DNA of 64,000 nucleotides from Diprion similis. Its lineage: Eukaryota; Arthropoda; Insecta; Hymenoptera; Diprionidae. Each line of letters begins with the position of its first letter. The stretch's first letter is position 1. Where the stretch lies: contig NC_060118.1 of the NCBI RefSeq assembly GCF_021155765.1, positions 10,847,646-10,911,645 on the forward strand, given 5' to 3'. Below, piece by piece: positions 49,160 through 60,100 of the stretch. The notes under the pieces were generated by a model that had not been told where the DNA came from, did not search any database, and worked only from the letters and a program-made list of their open reading frames with translations. Both the position numbers and the translations under genes were made by a program.

Positions 49160-49771
49160 TTAGGGTGGCACAAAGAAACCGACTTTTTTTTTTTTTTTTT
49201 TTGTGTCTCGTCTGACAAAATGTTAGTTTTTGATGTTTTAAGAGTCCACTTCAAAGGACAGCTCAAAAAAAATATTAAGACGTCGCTCCAAATTTTTTAA
49301 AATGTCGAAAATCGTCAAAAAATTGAATTTTGAAAAATCATATTTTCAGTATTTCGTTTGATTTTTAATTGATTTCGTGGTGTATTGTTATCGATTCTTT
49401 CTTACTAAATTGAAGAAAAAAAATTTATGAAATTTTAATATGAATATTAAAAGGTCGCTCGAAAAGATCTAAAGAAATGCACCAAAAAAATTGAAAAAAA
49501 ATTATGAGCGACTTTTCAAAATTCAAATTTTGAACTGAAACTTTCGGTAACTTATTTTTTTTTGTCTATAAAATTATACCGTAGCGAGAAAAATTTTTTT
49601 CTTTAAAAATCGAATTTTGATGATTTTTGACGTTTTAAAAAATGTGGAGCGACCTCTTAAAAATTTTTTTTTTAGCTCTCCTTTGGATCGGGTTCTTAAA
49701 ACATCAAAAACTAACATTTTGTCACACGAGACTCAAAAAATAAAAATAGCCGGTTTTTTGCGCCACCCTAA
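49160..49771. mobile_element. MITE with long terminal inverted repeats, TA-flanked (non-autonomous DNA transposon)
   Basis: The ends are TTAGGGTGGC and GCCACCCTAA, each flanked by TA, as expected for a TA target-site duplication of the Tc1/mariner type. The left and right ends are inverted repeats of about 170 bp that still match clearly (shared words such as ACAAAATGTTAGTTTTTGAT on opposite strands). There is no transposase frame. A second, truncated copy in the opposite orientation ends at 63840. The superfamily is inferred only from the TA flanks. Confidence 0.8.
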
Positions 49772-50864
49772 TATATATATAAAAAATTTCCGCAGTAGAT
49801 AAATTATCATTCATCAAAAATAATTGAGTGATTGATGAATTCGTCGTCACTGATAAAACCACGTGGATTTTTCGAACCAAGTAACAAGTGTGTAAGTAAT
49901 TTTTACTCTACTGTTTCTGTTTCATTTTCAATCAATGGAAATTTTCTATTTTCTTCTCATTTTAAATCTAGCAAATATTGTTTAGACTTCCAATGAAATG
50001 ACCAGGCATACAATTGTCATCTTAGTTTATATTCTTATTTGATAGAGTTTGAAAGCGGGCTGTAAAATAGTGTCATCGTGTACAGTTTTGCGTTGTGCAA
50101 TGTTGATCGGAGCTACGCAAACCCTAGAGCGATTTTTTTAGTTGTCTAGTAGAATTTTTTTTTTTTTTTTTTTTTTTCTCTTGTCAACTTGTTATTTTTC
50201 GTCTACGTTATACCTGCCTTCTTACTTTGCAGCAGTTCGATTCGTTCGCATTTCGACATTCCGCGAGAAACACGGAATTGAACTTTATGCAGGCTTCGAT
50301 CACCTCAAACGTGTCCACTGTTGAAATATTTCAACGTATCTACGCGTTGAATTTAGGCCCCTTAAATTATTCTGTAACATTCAAGACCGTTCGGGTAGAT
50401 TATAGTATGAATAATAATTACTTTATGTGGCCAGAAAAAAAAAAGATATGGGGAAAAACCAAAAATCGATTAGATAATAATTTTATGATTTTTATTGTAA
50501 ATTTCATAACTTCTAGTGATTGAAATTTTTTTTTAGTTTTGTTCCTTGCGTGGGTAGTTGTTCTGTAATATTGATCACATTATCACCTCGGTTGTGAATG
50601 AATGGTTTCGAATGTTCGCCAAAATTTTTTTTACTCGTGTATTCCTCGTTCAGAAAGTGGCCCAGAAGCCAAAAGATCCGGTTTTTAACCTGTCAAAGAG
50701 CGGCGTAAATCGGAGCAAGTTGGGTCAAAGCTATTACGCAAATTATGTTGAGAAAGAATAGCGCAAGAATGAAAGAGACCAATGAATTCTGGACTAATAG
50801 ATTCTGGCTCAACAGTCTAGTATTTTTTTTAGGTAGATAAAAACTCAAAATCATGGTGAAAAGG

Positions 50865-51350
50865 GTTTAGGAGCCATTCATTAATTGGGTGAAAACGATT
50901 TTAGCGATTTTTAACCCCCCTACCCCATGTAAAAACACATAAGATTTCTTGAACTCCCTCTCCCACTTCTTTTGTAAAATTTTACCCATAATTTTCATTT
51001 ATAAGCTTCAAAGTGTGCAAATATGAAGAAATTAACGATTTGAAAAACTTCTTATGAAATAAAAATGTTACAATAACAATATATTATTGAAATTGTATAT
51101 TAAAAATGAAAAACCGATCTCATCGTTTGTGGAACGTTTGAATAGAAATTTTTTCTAGTTTTTGTAACTGCCCTTTAATTTTCCGTGTGATTTTTCTTTC
51201 CTGAGACATCGCTTTGTACAGACATTTTGTCTGAATGGAAAATGTCTATTATGCATATTCCGACTTGTAAAATATTACGTAAGAATGACTTTTACCCACC
51301 CTTCCCATGAGATAAGGTCATATATAGATTTTTTAACCCCCCCCCCCCAA
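50865..51350. mobile_element. Possible decayed MITE
   Basis: The left part (CCATTCATTAATT..GTGAAAA, followed by a C-rich AACCCCCC stretch) and the right part (ATTACGTAAGAATGAC, with CCCACCC and a C run at about 51341-51350) look like diverged ends of a common insect element type. Boundaries and target duplication are unclear. Confidence 0.3.
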
Positions 51351-51621
51351 TTTTCGTCGATTTTATATTCTTTCCCCGATTCCAGTTTGCATCCGGCTCG
51401 ATGAATTTCAGTCCGTAATGTGAAACCCTTCTTGTCCATTCGGATCTCTGTTAATATCCCAAGGATTTCGCGATTTCCTGGCAAGGCCAGGCGTGCGTCA
51501 TTTGTGACATTAGATCAGAACGCGGAGAATGAAAGGGTACAAAGCTGACAAAGATAGAAATAGAAGAAAAAGCGAGAAAAGACTTGGCGAAAAATAAACT
51601 AAACATGCAAGTAATCTCGCT

Positions 51622-51623
<2 letters not shown>

Positions 51624-51655
<32 letters not shown>
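51624..51655. repeat. (TC)n microsatellite
   Basis: About 16 TC units. Confidence 0.9.
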
Positions 51656-51657
<2 letters not shown>

Positions 51658-52003
51658 AAGCAGTGTTAAAGAATTACTTCTTGCCTGGCGATCGGCAAGT
51701 GATAGTCGATTACATTTCGCGGCCGTCTCGATTTTACGCCCTGCTGATGCTGGTGATCCAGACTCCGCTGAAAACGTTGACAAGACACTCTGCAGCTCGA
51801 TTGACCGGGCAGTAAATTATGGATCCTTTCACCCGCCGCCGGACGATCGGCAGAAGCAGAGGCGTGGCTCAAAACGGGCATTGAGAGCTGGGCCCGATCG
51901 GTCAGGCCCCGTTAGTAGGCTTAGGGCCCCAAAGAGAGCCGAGCTCTTCGGCGTTGCTGATATTATACGCCTATCCTCAAGGAAGAAGGTCAAGGACGAG
52001 GCG

Positions 52004-52044
52004 ATCGCGTAACATGATCGATAAGAAATCAGCTGTTACGCGAT
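52004..52044. other. 11-bp perfect inverted repeat (hairpin)
   Basis: ATCGCGTAACA at 52004-52014 pairs with TGTTACGCGAT at 52034-52044, with a 19-base loop that itself can form TGAT/ATCA. No flanking gene or T run suggests a function. Confidence 0.5.
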
Positions 52045-53329
52045 AAAACTTTCCCTGCGTATCTAATCCTTGATTTATACTTTTCTTCCTTATTATTCGT
52101 TGGCTTGTTTTTGTCGTTATAACTATATATATACGATGATTCGTCATCTTGAAATTCGATTGTGTGACAACTTTTTAACGATAGATTTCTCCCTGCGTGA
52201 CTTTTTCTCTTCTTCACTTTTGTGCAATCAGGAAGAGGCAACGTGTGAGAATGATTTCGCCTCGTTAAAAGAAACAGACGGCATCGATCGACGCGACCAC
52301 TTTCGATCTATGTGCTGAAAAAGGCGTGCAACTACTTTGATTGTAGGTAATGGATATTCATTCTTGTTTATAAACTTACGAGCAGCAGGTGTGAAAATCC
52401 GAGGAACAAGACTGCTGGCTTATTGTGCTCAGGATAACACGAGGTTCGATCGCGATCGGCATATTAATCGAGCTTCGACTCGCTTTTGAATCCACGATTT
52501 TTACCGGTTTCTCTTTTTCGATCCTCACAATTGCGTGTCTTCGTTCTTTACGACTCGTTTGAAAAATATTTATTCCCAAAGTTGAAGGTTGGCGAGAATT
52601 TTTACGCTACTAGATATATGAAATAAAAATAATAATACGTCGGTATGAATTTTACGAGATGAAAAAACGAAATCATATTCAATCCGCGAAAGGCCTTGCG
52701 TTTTATTAATCGACTCAGTTCTTTATTAATAAATCATTTTTGAATATTCATTATTTGTTTTTTGTTTTTTGCACCTCTTTTTCCTATCTCGCAGGAGTGA
52801 AATCACGCCTATCAATTACAACAAAGTCGCGTTTGCCAAACCGATTTCAGTGCAACAGCTCTCTTTTTTTCAGAATAATTAGCACGCATTGATCGAGTAG
52901 AATATCGATCGTTTGATATTTGCGGCAAGAATTACGCCACTGTGTAACAAGAAGGGGAAGAAAATGAAAAAAGGGGTAGAAATAGATCATAGATTCATTT
53001 ATCAAAATACCTAATTTACGATGGTATAAAATTTTTTCCAATTTTAATTACTTAAAAAAAAAAAAATAATGAATTGCAAATCGCAGACGTGTTCTTAAAA
53101 TCTTCTTAAAAAAAACGGCAAAGGACGACAGAAGGGTGGATAAAAAATGGTCAAAATAATTTTAAAATTTATAAAAACACAAAACGCAGACGATCGGATG
53201 ACCCGAGAGTGAATTTTTGCGGCATCGAATTCGACCCAGATCTTTCCGGACCTGAGGGCCCTTGTCGGGAGGGGCCCGCGTCCCCCGGCAGGAGGGAGGG
53301 GCCCCGCTGTGTTGGGCCTCACGTGAGCA

Positions 53330-53396
53330 TATAAGAACACCGTTCAGCCATCAACAGGATACAGTTCCACTACCCTCGCTCGAAACATTCTCTCAG
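53330..53396 (+). promoter_or_regulatory. TATA promoter and noncoding first exon of the His-rich protein gene
   Basis: TATAAGA begins at 53330, and an initiator-like ACAGTT has its A at 53363, 33 bp downstream. A noncoding first exon would run to 53396, where CTCAG/GTGAGC is a strong donor. It joins to 54554, one base before the ATG. A very GC-rich block lies immediately upstream in an otherwise AT-rich region. Confidence 0.6.
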
Positions 53397-54553
53397 GTGA
53401 GCGACTAAGCTTAAAACGACGTTTCGCATAGATTTGCAAAAGGTCATATTTGTCGCGTTATTTTGCCTAGAAGCGGTGCAGAATCATCGGATATTCGTCG
53501 AAAAACAATTTTTCAATCTATTCTATTTCGTGATTATTTATTTCGTTTTTTTTTTCTTAATTTCAATCAGTGCGCCCATTTTTCGCAGAAATTTCTGTTA
53601 CATCAAAAATTTTCCAGTGAAACGGATTTGAAAAGTGCAGCAGCTTTTTTTACCCGTCGTCCACTTTTTGTTTGCAAAAAATTACGACGGTTAATATTTA
53701 TTTATTTGTTTCAAATGTGATTCGATTTCTATTTAGTTATTGTGATGGTCTTCTTGACGATTAAATTTTTCATTTTAATATTTGGTTTTTGAAAAACTCG
53801 AGAATTCTTCGTGGAATTCATTAGTCGAACCCGAGAACGAAGTGGTCAAAGTCTATTAGCGCCTGACTCTCAGTAATGACTCGATCGACTTACGCAACTT
53901 GAATCTAGATCAGGTCTGCATTTTATAATAATTAACAAGTATCCATGAAATTGGAAAGTAGTCATATCTTTTATAATATCTCAACACACGTAACGCCTTC
54001 AACGCTATTCAACGACATATTGAATACCTGCATAGATCCATAGAATATCAGCCTAGTCAAGGATCTATTGCGACAATCTATCATAGTTTGAAAGATCCTT
54101 TATTGTTTGTCTATAAAATTTGTCTATGAAGTTTGGAAATATTTTATTACTTTGGGCCAGAATTTATCGTTGAACAAATAAATTTCTTCATAAAAAAAAA
54201 TATTTAAAATTGATCAATACACTTCAAGATGAGTTGAGCAACTGTGATAAATGAAAGCGAAAATATGCGTGGGATTCTTGATGATTCGAATGCCCTTTAA
54301 AATCGGACATTTTTAATCTGGATTGGAAATTTTCAGCGAAACTAACTCAATGAAATACTGAATTCCTAGCTTTTCCAGCGAAATAGTAAAGGAAACAAAT
54401 TTGCATCATGCAATGAGCTACGATCATAATAATTGCAAGGCTCAAAAACTTCGTACATCAATTTTGGAAATTTTTTTCCAAATCAACCGATGCCGTCAAA
54501 TTTTTTCGCCTGTAATAGTCTAAAAATGAAACGTTCCGACGACTCAATTCCAG
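53397..54553 (+). other. 5' UTR intron of the His-rich protein gene
   Basis: A 1.16-kb intron between the noncoding exon and the start-codon exon. Nothing else seen. Confidence 0.6.
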
Positions 54554-54554
54554 G

Positions 54555-57327
54555 ATGAAGACCTTCGCAGTGGTCGCTGCGCTCCTGCAGGTTGCAGTGT
54601 CAAGTCACGTGGCTGTGAGACTTCCGTACTTGAATCCAGCTGGAGTAAACTATGTCGGTGGAGTTTCCGCTCACGGTGCTCCGCTGGTGAGTGCTCCAGG
54701 TCCAAACCTCGAGTACCAACACGGAGAAGCTGCTCTTCAGTACGCCCAGCAGCCCCATGGCCTGGAGTACGAACACCATCACCAGGGACTGGAGTACGCT
54801 CAACACTCCCACGGCCTTGAGTACGCCCAGTACCCTCAGGCCCAACTCCAGTACACCGCCCACGCTCCGGCCCACGTTGAGGCCCATCACGTCGGCTACG
54901 CCACGGCCCAAGTTCCAGCCGTCGCTGCAGTCCCCGTCGTCAAACACGTCCCTGCCCTCGCCGAAGTTCCGGTTACCAAAATCGAGGCTCAGCACGGATT
55001 CATCGAGAAGCAAGTCGACGTAGCGAAACCCGCTGTAGCCACCAAGAAGTTCCAGGTAATCCAATTGACGATTCTTCAATGCTCTTGGTCGAGGAACTAA
55101 GCTTTGAATGGTCTAAATTCGGTTCGTTCGAAGCTTGGATTCACTCACCATGGTATCCAAAGTCCGAATGGTTGAAAGTTAGATTTGAATTTCGTAAGTG
55201 AAAATATAGTGGTCAAAGTAGGAACTGATTAGAATTGATCAAGAATCGAAAACTATCTGGGAATGTCACTTGCTGAGTAAAACCTTCCCCAAAACTTTAT
55301 AAACGCAATACTTGAGATCCTTTCCAAACAAGTCTGAGCTACTCTGAATCAGAAGACTGTACAAGTCACGTTTAAAAAAGACCTTTCCAAAAATGTTTTC
55401 AACATCACTGACCTCGTTTCCAGGTGCGAAGACCAGCTATCCAAAAACACTTTTACGATATCGAAGAGCATGTCGTAGTGCGTCCAGCTGGAACCGCGCT
55501 TGTGGAGCTTGCCGAGCCTCTGTCGAAGGTGCAGAAGGGCCCGACGGTCGTCCAGGCCCTCGAACACGCCGCTCCTTTGTCAGTGAGCGCAGTCGCAGAC
55601 GAACATCATCATCATCACCATCAGGAGCATCATTTGGACGCCCATTCCCACGGAACCATCCACGTGACGCCGACTCCAGGCTTCGTCCACGCAACCCCGA
55701 CCCCCGTCTATGCTCACGAAGCCGTCCACGTGACCCCGGCCCCAGTTTTGGTCTCGTCTCCATCCCCCTCTCCAGTCTTCGTCTCCTCCACCGTGGCTCC
55801 GCACTACGAAGAGAGCGATTCGGTGATTGTGGAGAACGCCAACTTCAGGAACTCCGTCGCTTCGCTGAAGCAGAAGGAACGCCAGATCGAAGACCTCGAG
55901 CATCAGCAGGACATCCTCAAGGCTGAAATTAATGCTGAAAGATCTGCTCAGGTATAATAAGGCCCAATTTTTTCCCGTGAGAATGTGGTTTGGTCTTAGG
56001 TGACCAAAAAAGTTTGAGTTAAGGCGTTGCTTTCGGTGACTCATGTCAGACAAAATTGTGGTCAGACGTCATCGTCGTCTTTTTACGGTTCAGAGAAACT
56101 CGTCAACTTGAGTATCGATCCCGAAAACTTTGATTGTCAAGTTCCTGAATCCAGAAAAGAGAGCAAACTTTGAATACTAATTGTTCGGTCTACATTGAAC
56201 TCGTAATCATGAAATGGGTAAAATCACTTTCGAATGAATCACCATTTCCTGAAAAGATCGATTAACAATACAACTTCAGTTTGCGATGATTCAACCCAAG
56301 TCACAAGCCTTCGATGCTTCGTGAAAGACCGGAACTCAACAACGCCAACAAGTCTCAATACCGTAGACCATAAAACCTCGAGAACAGTATGACGTCTGAT
56401 CGATTCCTTTGTGTCCAGCGTCTCAAGGCGTTCTGAACCAATAACGAACCAATCTAACTGTCCCATTCAAGGCCCACTCCGCCCACTCTGGAGTTCATCA
56501 CGGAATCGTGACGCACTCGAACGGATCACCACTGGAGGAACACGTGGCTCATTTGGCTGCTCACGAAGCTGGACCATCGGTGGTACCAAGCGTCAAATCA
56601 AGCCCAGCAGAGGCCCATGCCAACCAGCACAAGCTTATCGAACTGCTCACGGCACGAGGTGGAGTGGCTGAGGTAAATGCAGTAAAACCATTTCTAATGA
56701 AGGGACGAAGTGGATGTCAAGATTCAAACTGTAAAAGCAAAGACATTTCCAAATGATCTAAACCACGAATGGTTAGAACTGGAAACGTTAGCAGCCTTCA
56801 CATACGTCCTGAAGCGTTTGCCACGTATGTGAAAGTCACTGACATCCAGGACTTTGACCATTCGAGGCTTGGACTACTCTGACCTTTAACTTTGGGTCAA
56901 ACCGCACTTTGTCAGTTGATGATCTGACTTGATCCTGAGCTTTTGGTACTTGCAGGTTGGATTCGGCCGCGAAGGTCCCGCCAGCTACGTCGGTGATGCA
57001 GGCCACGTCCATGCCCGCGTTCTATCCGCAACTCCGTCTCCGGATTACGCTCATCCGACTGGCGAACGTGTCTCGACGAGACGTGTCGTCGTTAGTCGGC
57101 CGATCGAGACGCTCCAGGAGTTCGACGTCGTGGAGCCGGCGACCAAGATCGAGAGGGTCTCTTACCAGCAGCCCACCGTCATCAAGACCGCTCGCACCCA
57201 TCACGTCAAGGTCCAGACGTCCGTTCCCGTCTATGGAAAGGCCCTGGCACCAGCAGTCGCCCATGCATCGGTCCCCGTTTTTCAGAAGACCGTCACCCCC
57301 GCTGCTGAGTACGGATATTACCACTGA
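54555..57327 (+). CDS. Secreted His/Ala/Pro-rich protein, probable structural cuticle or matrix protein
   Basis: Coding exons 54555-55055, 55424-55951, 56472-56672 and 56956-57327 all join in phase 0 and give 533 residues. Residues 1-17 are a signal peptide (MKTFAVVAALLQVAVSS). Then come repeats of the form HGLEYAQ / QGLEYAQ, an Ala/Val/His-rich section and a conserved-looking block (RRPAIQKHFYDIEEHVVVRP). After that come a His run (six His plus QEHH), HVTPTP-type repeats, a Glu/Gln-rich helix (SLKQKERQIEDLEHQQDILK), a further His-rich segment and a final block with AHPTGERVSTRRVVVSRPIE. No catalytic motif is visible. The Tyr, His and Pro repeats suggest an extracellular structural protein, possibly metal-binding or cross-linked. 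This is inference, and the family is not recognised. AATAAA lies at 57620-57625. Confidence 0.8.
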
Positions 57328-57619
57328 GGACTTCATCGCCCCCGTAATTTTGGTGCAGCGGCTTTTTGCAGCCCACTAATAGCTCCGCGTTCACACTGCG
57401 AGAGATTCATGGATTGATTGATTGATTAATTATAGACACTCGTCTTTAGAGCGACGGTGATAATCATTTTACACCGCAGTGTTCGAGACCCTTCGACTTT
57501 TAAACATAATTATATAATATACATTATATTATATTATCGAAATCTTAGGTGTAAATATTCGCCAATGATCGATCAATCGAACGATTTATCTTGTATGTAT
57601 ATCATCATTTTATCAGTTT

Positions 57620-57625
57620 AATAAA
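57620..57625 (+). terminator. Poly(A) signal AATAAA of the His-rich protein gene
   Basis: A canonical hexamer about 290 bp after the stop codon, at the end of an AT-rich 3' UTR. Confidence 0.6.
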
Positions 57626-59930
57626 TTAAATCAATTATCTGTACACCCCTTCGTCAGTAATTTTGTTCAAATCCTTTTACAGTTTCAAGCTCGATTTTCA
57701 AGAAACTGAATTGGAAATATTAAACGTGTTAATTATAAACTATTAATGACTAAGAAAATTTCCTGGCGTCCAAATCCAAAGTATCAAAAACTAAACAACC
57801 GTGAATAAATTGACTAAAATAAAAAAATAAAAAAACTAATGAAAGAACCGATAAATTTTCAATTCCGTCAACTGATCGACTGAAATACGATTTTCACTTG
57901 CAGTATAATTTTTTTATAAAATGATCAGACTCCAATAAAAGACTCGTTACTTTATTCCTAGACTCACAATCAGCTCGTGACGTATTAGGACAGTTTCTTG
58001 CCTACAAACCGCAGCTGCTAGTAAGTGACGTCCATTATACGGTTTCTTTCCGCAACGAATGACGATGGATAAGTCCAGGTGACGAATGGGATAAGCGACG
58101 TAACACGCGTGTCTTGCGAGGTTCGAGTAGTAAGTGATCTGAAAAGCCCACGCCCAATAAAAAAAAAGGCATTAAGACACAGCGTAGACGGTGATTAGTA
58201 AATTTGGAGCAAGGTTTTCGTTGCGCAACTTGGTTAAACGGTGTGGATACACGCATTGGCAGGAGGCGGTAGCCTCATTAAAAATACGCCTTTCACTGTA
58301 ATTCCCACAGTGCTTTAGGCGTGCAAAGAGGAAAGCCCATTTATTTGCCGCAGTGTTTGAATCGCGGATAAAGAATGTGAGGATTTGATAGAGGAATGAA
58401 TTAATGAAGAAAATAAAAACATGCAGATTAGATTTATTTAATTTTTCCTTAATCGTTTTTAGGCACGTTCAACGGCATTAATTTTTCATCATAATTAATG
58501 TGAAAGACTTTTTAATGAAACTAATTAGCTATTTAACTCAATGTAGATTGTTATTACCTGATTAATTTATTTTTATTTATGGCTTAACTTTGTCACGCTC
58601 TATATTCCAGCCTCGTATGCTGATTATAGAACGAATTAATGAATAAATGATTTAACGCAGCGTTTTTCTTTTTTTTTTTCTCAATACATTTGATCATTTA
58701 TTCCCCATATCTGCTTCTTTTTATCATCGGGAATTACACAAGCTATGATTATATGAGAACCAAAATTCCTTTGGACTGAGACTCGTCGTTTGGTAACTTT
58801 TTTTTGTAAAGAAGTTTCTTGCGTACGTAGATTTTGTGTTTCTTTTAAGCGAATTCAAAAATATGAAAAAACGCAGTATTATGATAAATATATAAATGAC
58901 AATTGTTCTGGAAATTTCAGAAAAAATCTCAAAATTTAGGTCGAATTTAAATCCGCACTTCAATGGGAAAATATTTTACTCAATTTGTAAGACTTTTTAT
59001 GACAGGAAAAATTTTTCATTTCGACTGTTGTTAGTGTCAAATCGTTTCGAGGCGATACGGAAATGTTTTTTTAACTCGCCTACTCGCCCCTTGCAGGCAA
59101 TCCAACGTCCTAAATAACAATGAGCTTTCAGTGAGAGACCGAAAGTTTGGATGCAATGTCAACGTTTCGCTGCAACTATATCAGTGGAATAATTATTAGG
59201 TAAGCAAGGAAGTTTCACGCTTACGTGGTAGCGATTCGGCTGATTCGCGTCTTGAATACGGAACAACAACAACAATATTCCATTCGATTTGAGTTATCAA
59301 CGTTAGAAAACCCCGGGGTTCTTGACTAGCGATTTCATTTAATCACTCAAGAAGTAATCGTTGAACAATGACTGAAAAACATCGACTAACTCGCTTTGAA
59401 ACCAAAAAAAGTATCATTGACAATGACATTCTGCACTGCTTAAGCGTGACACAGAAGTAACAAAAGTCAACGAACTTTCGGATTCGCGCGCAATTAGCAA
59501 ACAGCTCGCCAGTCGCACGTGATCTCAGTAGTTGCGAAATATTTTGCACGGCGAGAGATCGCGATTCGCGAAGATACGAGTGCTGCTCTCTGACGTTGAA
59601 CGCTGGAAAAACCTCACGTTAAGTTCTGAAGTTGCACAAATTGGCGAGAACGACTTGCCGACAAATTCTCGAATTTATCCGCCGCGATCGATAACTCATT
59701 ATCGATTAGTAATTCGCCTGATCCATTTGTACAGCATCTTGCATTTCCACCGTTTGAATCTCCGCCACCAAGAGTCGTTCGGTATTCTGTCGCAACTCTG
59801 TGGATTATTATTATCATTATTATTATTATTGTTATTTTTTTTTATTTGCAAGCTGTATACCTATTTATTATTAAGCAGAATTTCGAACGAGATAAAAATC
59901 AGAAAAAGAGTCAGCTTCCGATTCCCACCT
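57626..59930. other. Intergenic region between the His-rich and LRR genes
   Basis: No gene supported. It may contain downstream exons of the minus-strand LRR gene, but none could be recognised. A pair of hairpins lies at 58263-58322. Confidence 0.4.
58263..58322. other. Two adjacent short hairpins
   Basis: GAGGC (58263-58267) pairs with GCCTC (58272-58276). A second stem has ACGCCT (58286-58291) with AGGCGT (58317-58322) outside, and CACTGT (58294-58299) with ACAGTG (58307-58312) inside. No family recognised; too short for a typical miRNA precursor. Confidence 0.4.
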
Positions 59931-59933
59931 AGT

Positions 59934-60100
59934 CTAACCTAACCTAAAACCTAACCTAACCTAACCTAAAACCCAACTGAACTTAAAACCTAATCTAACC
60001 TAAAACCTAACCTAACCTAAAACCTTACCTAACCTAAAACCTAATCTAACCTAAAACCTAACCTAACCTAAACTAACTTAAAACCTAACCTAACCTAACC
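59934..60100 (-). repeat. Interstitial telomere-like repeat, (CCTAA)n / (TTAGG)n
   Basis: About 165 bp of CCTAA units with frequent CCTAAAA variants and a few substitutions, reading TTAGG on the minus strand. This is the ancestral insect telomeric motif. It lies just after the donor site of the LRR gene on the minus strand, so it would be intronic or at the 3' end of that gene. Confidence 0.85.

Larger units (their letters stand above)
49774..53324. other. Intergenic region upstream of the His-rich protein gene
   Basis: No gene supported. It contains a possible decayed DNA-transposon fragment (50865-51350), a TC repeat (51624-51655), an 11-bp perfect inverted repeat (52004-52044) and a GC-rich block at 53235-53320 just before the promoter. 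Confidence 0.5.

Noticed and set aside
51584-52012. 142-codon frame near a TC repeat
   Set aside because: It includes the translated microsatellite, lacks a supported start or splice context, and resembles no family.
55393-55926. 177-codon Arg-rich frame overlapping His-rich gene exon 3
   Set aside because: It lacks a phase-compatible junction with its neighbours; the alternative frame joins all exons in phase 0.
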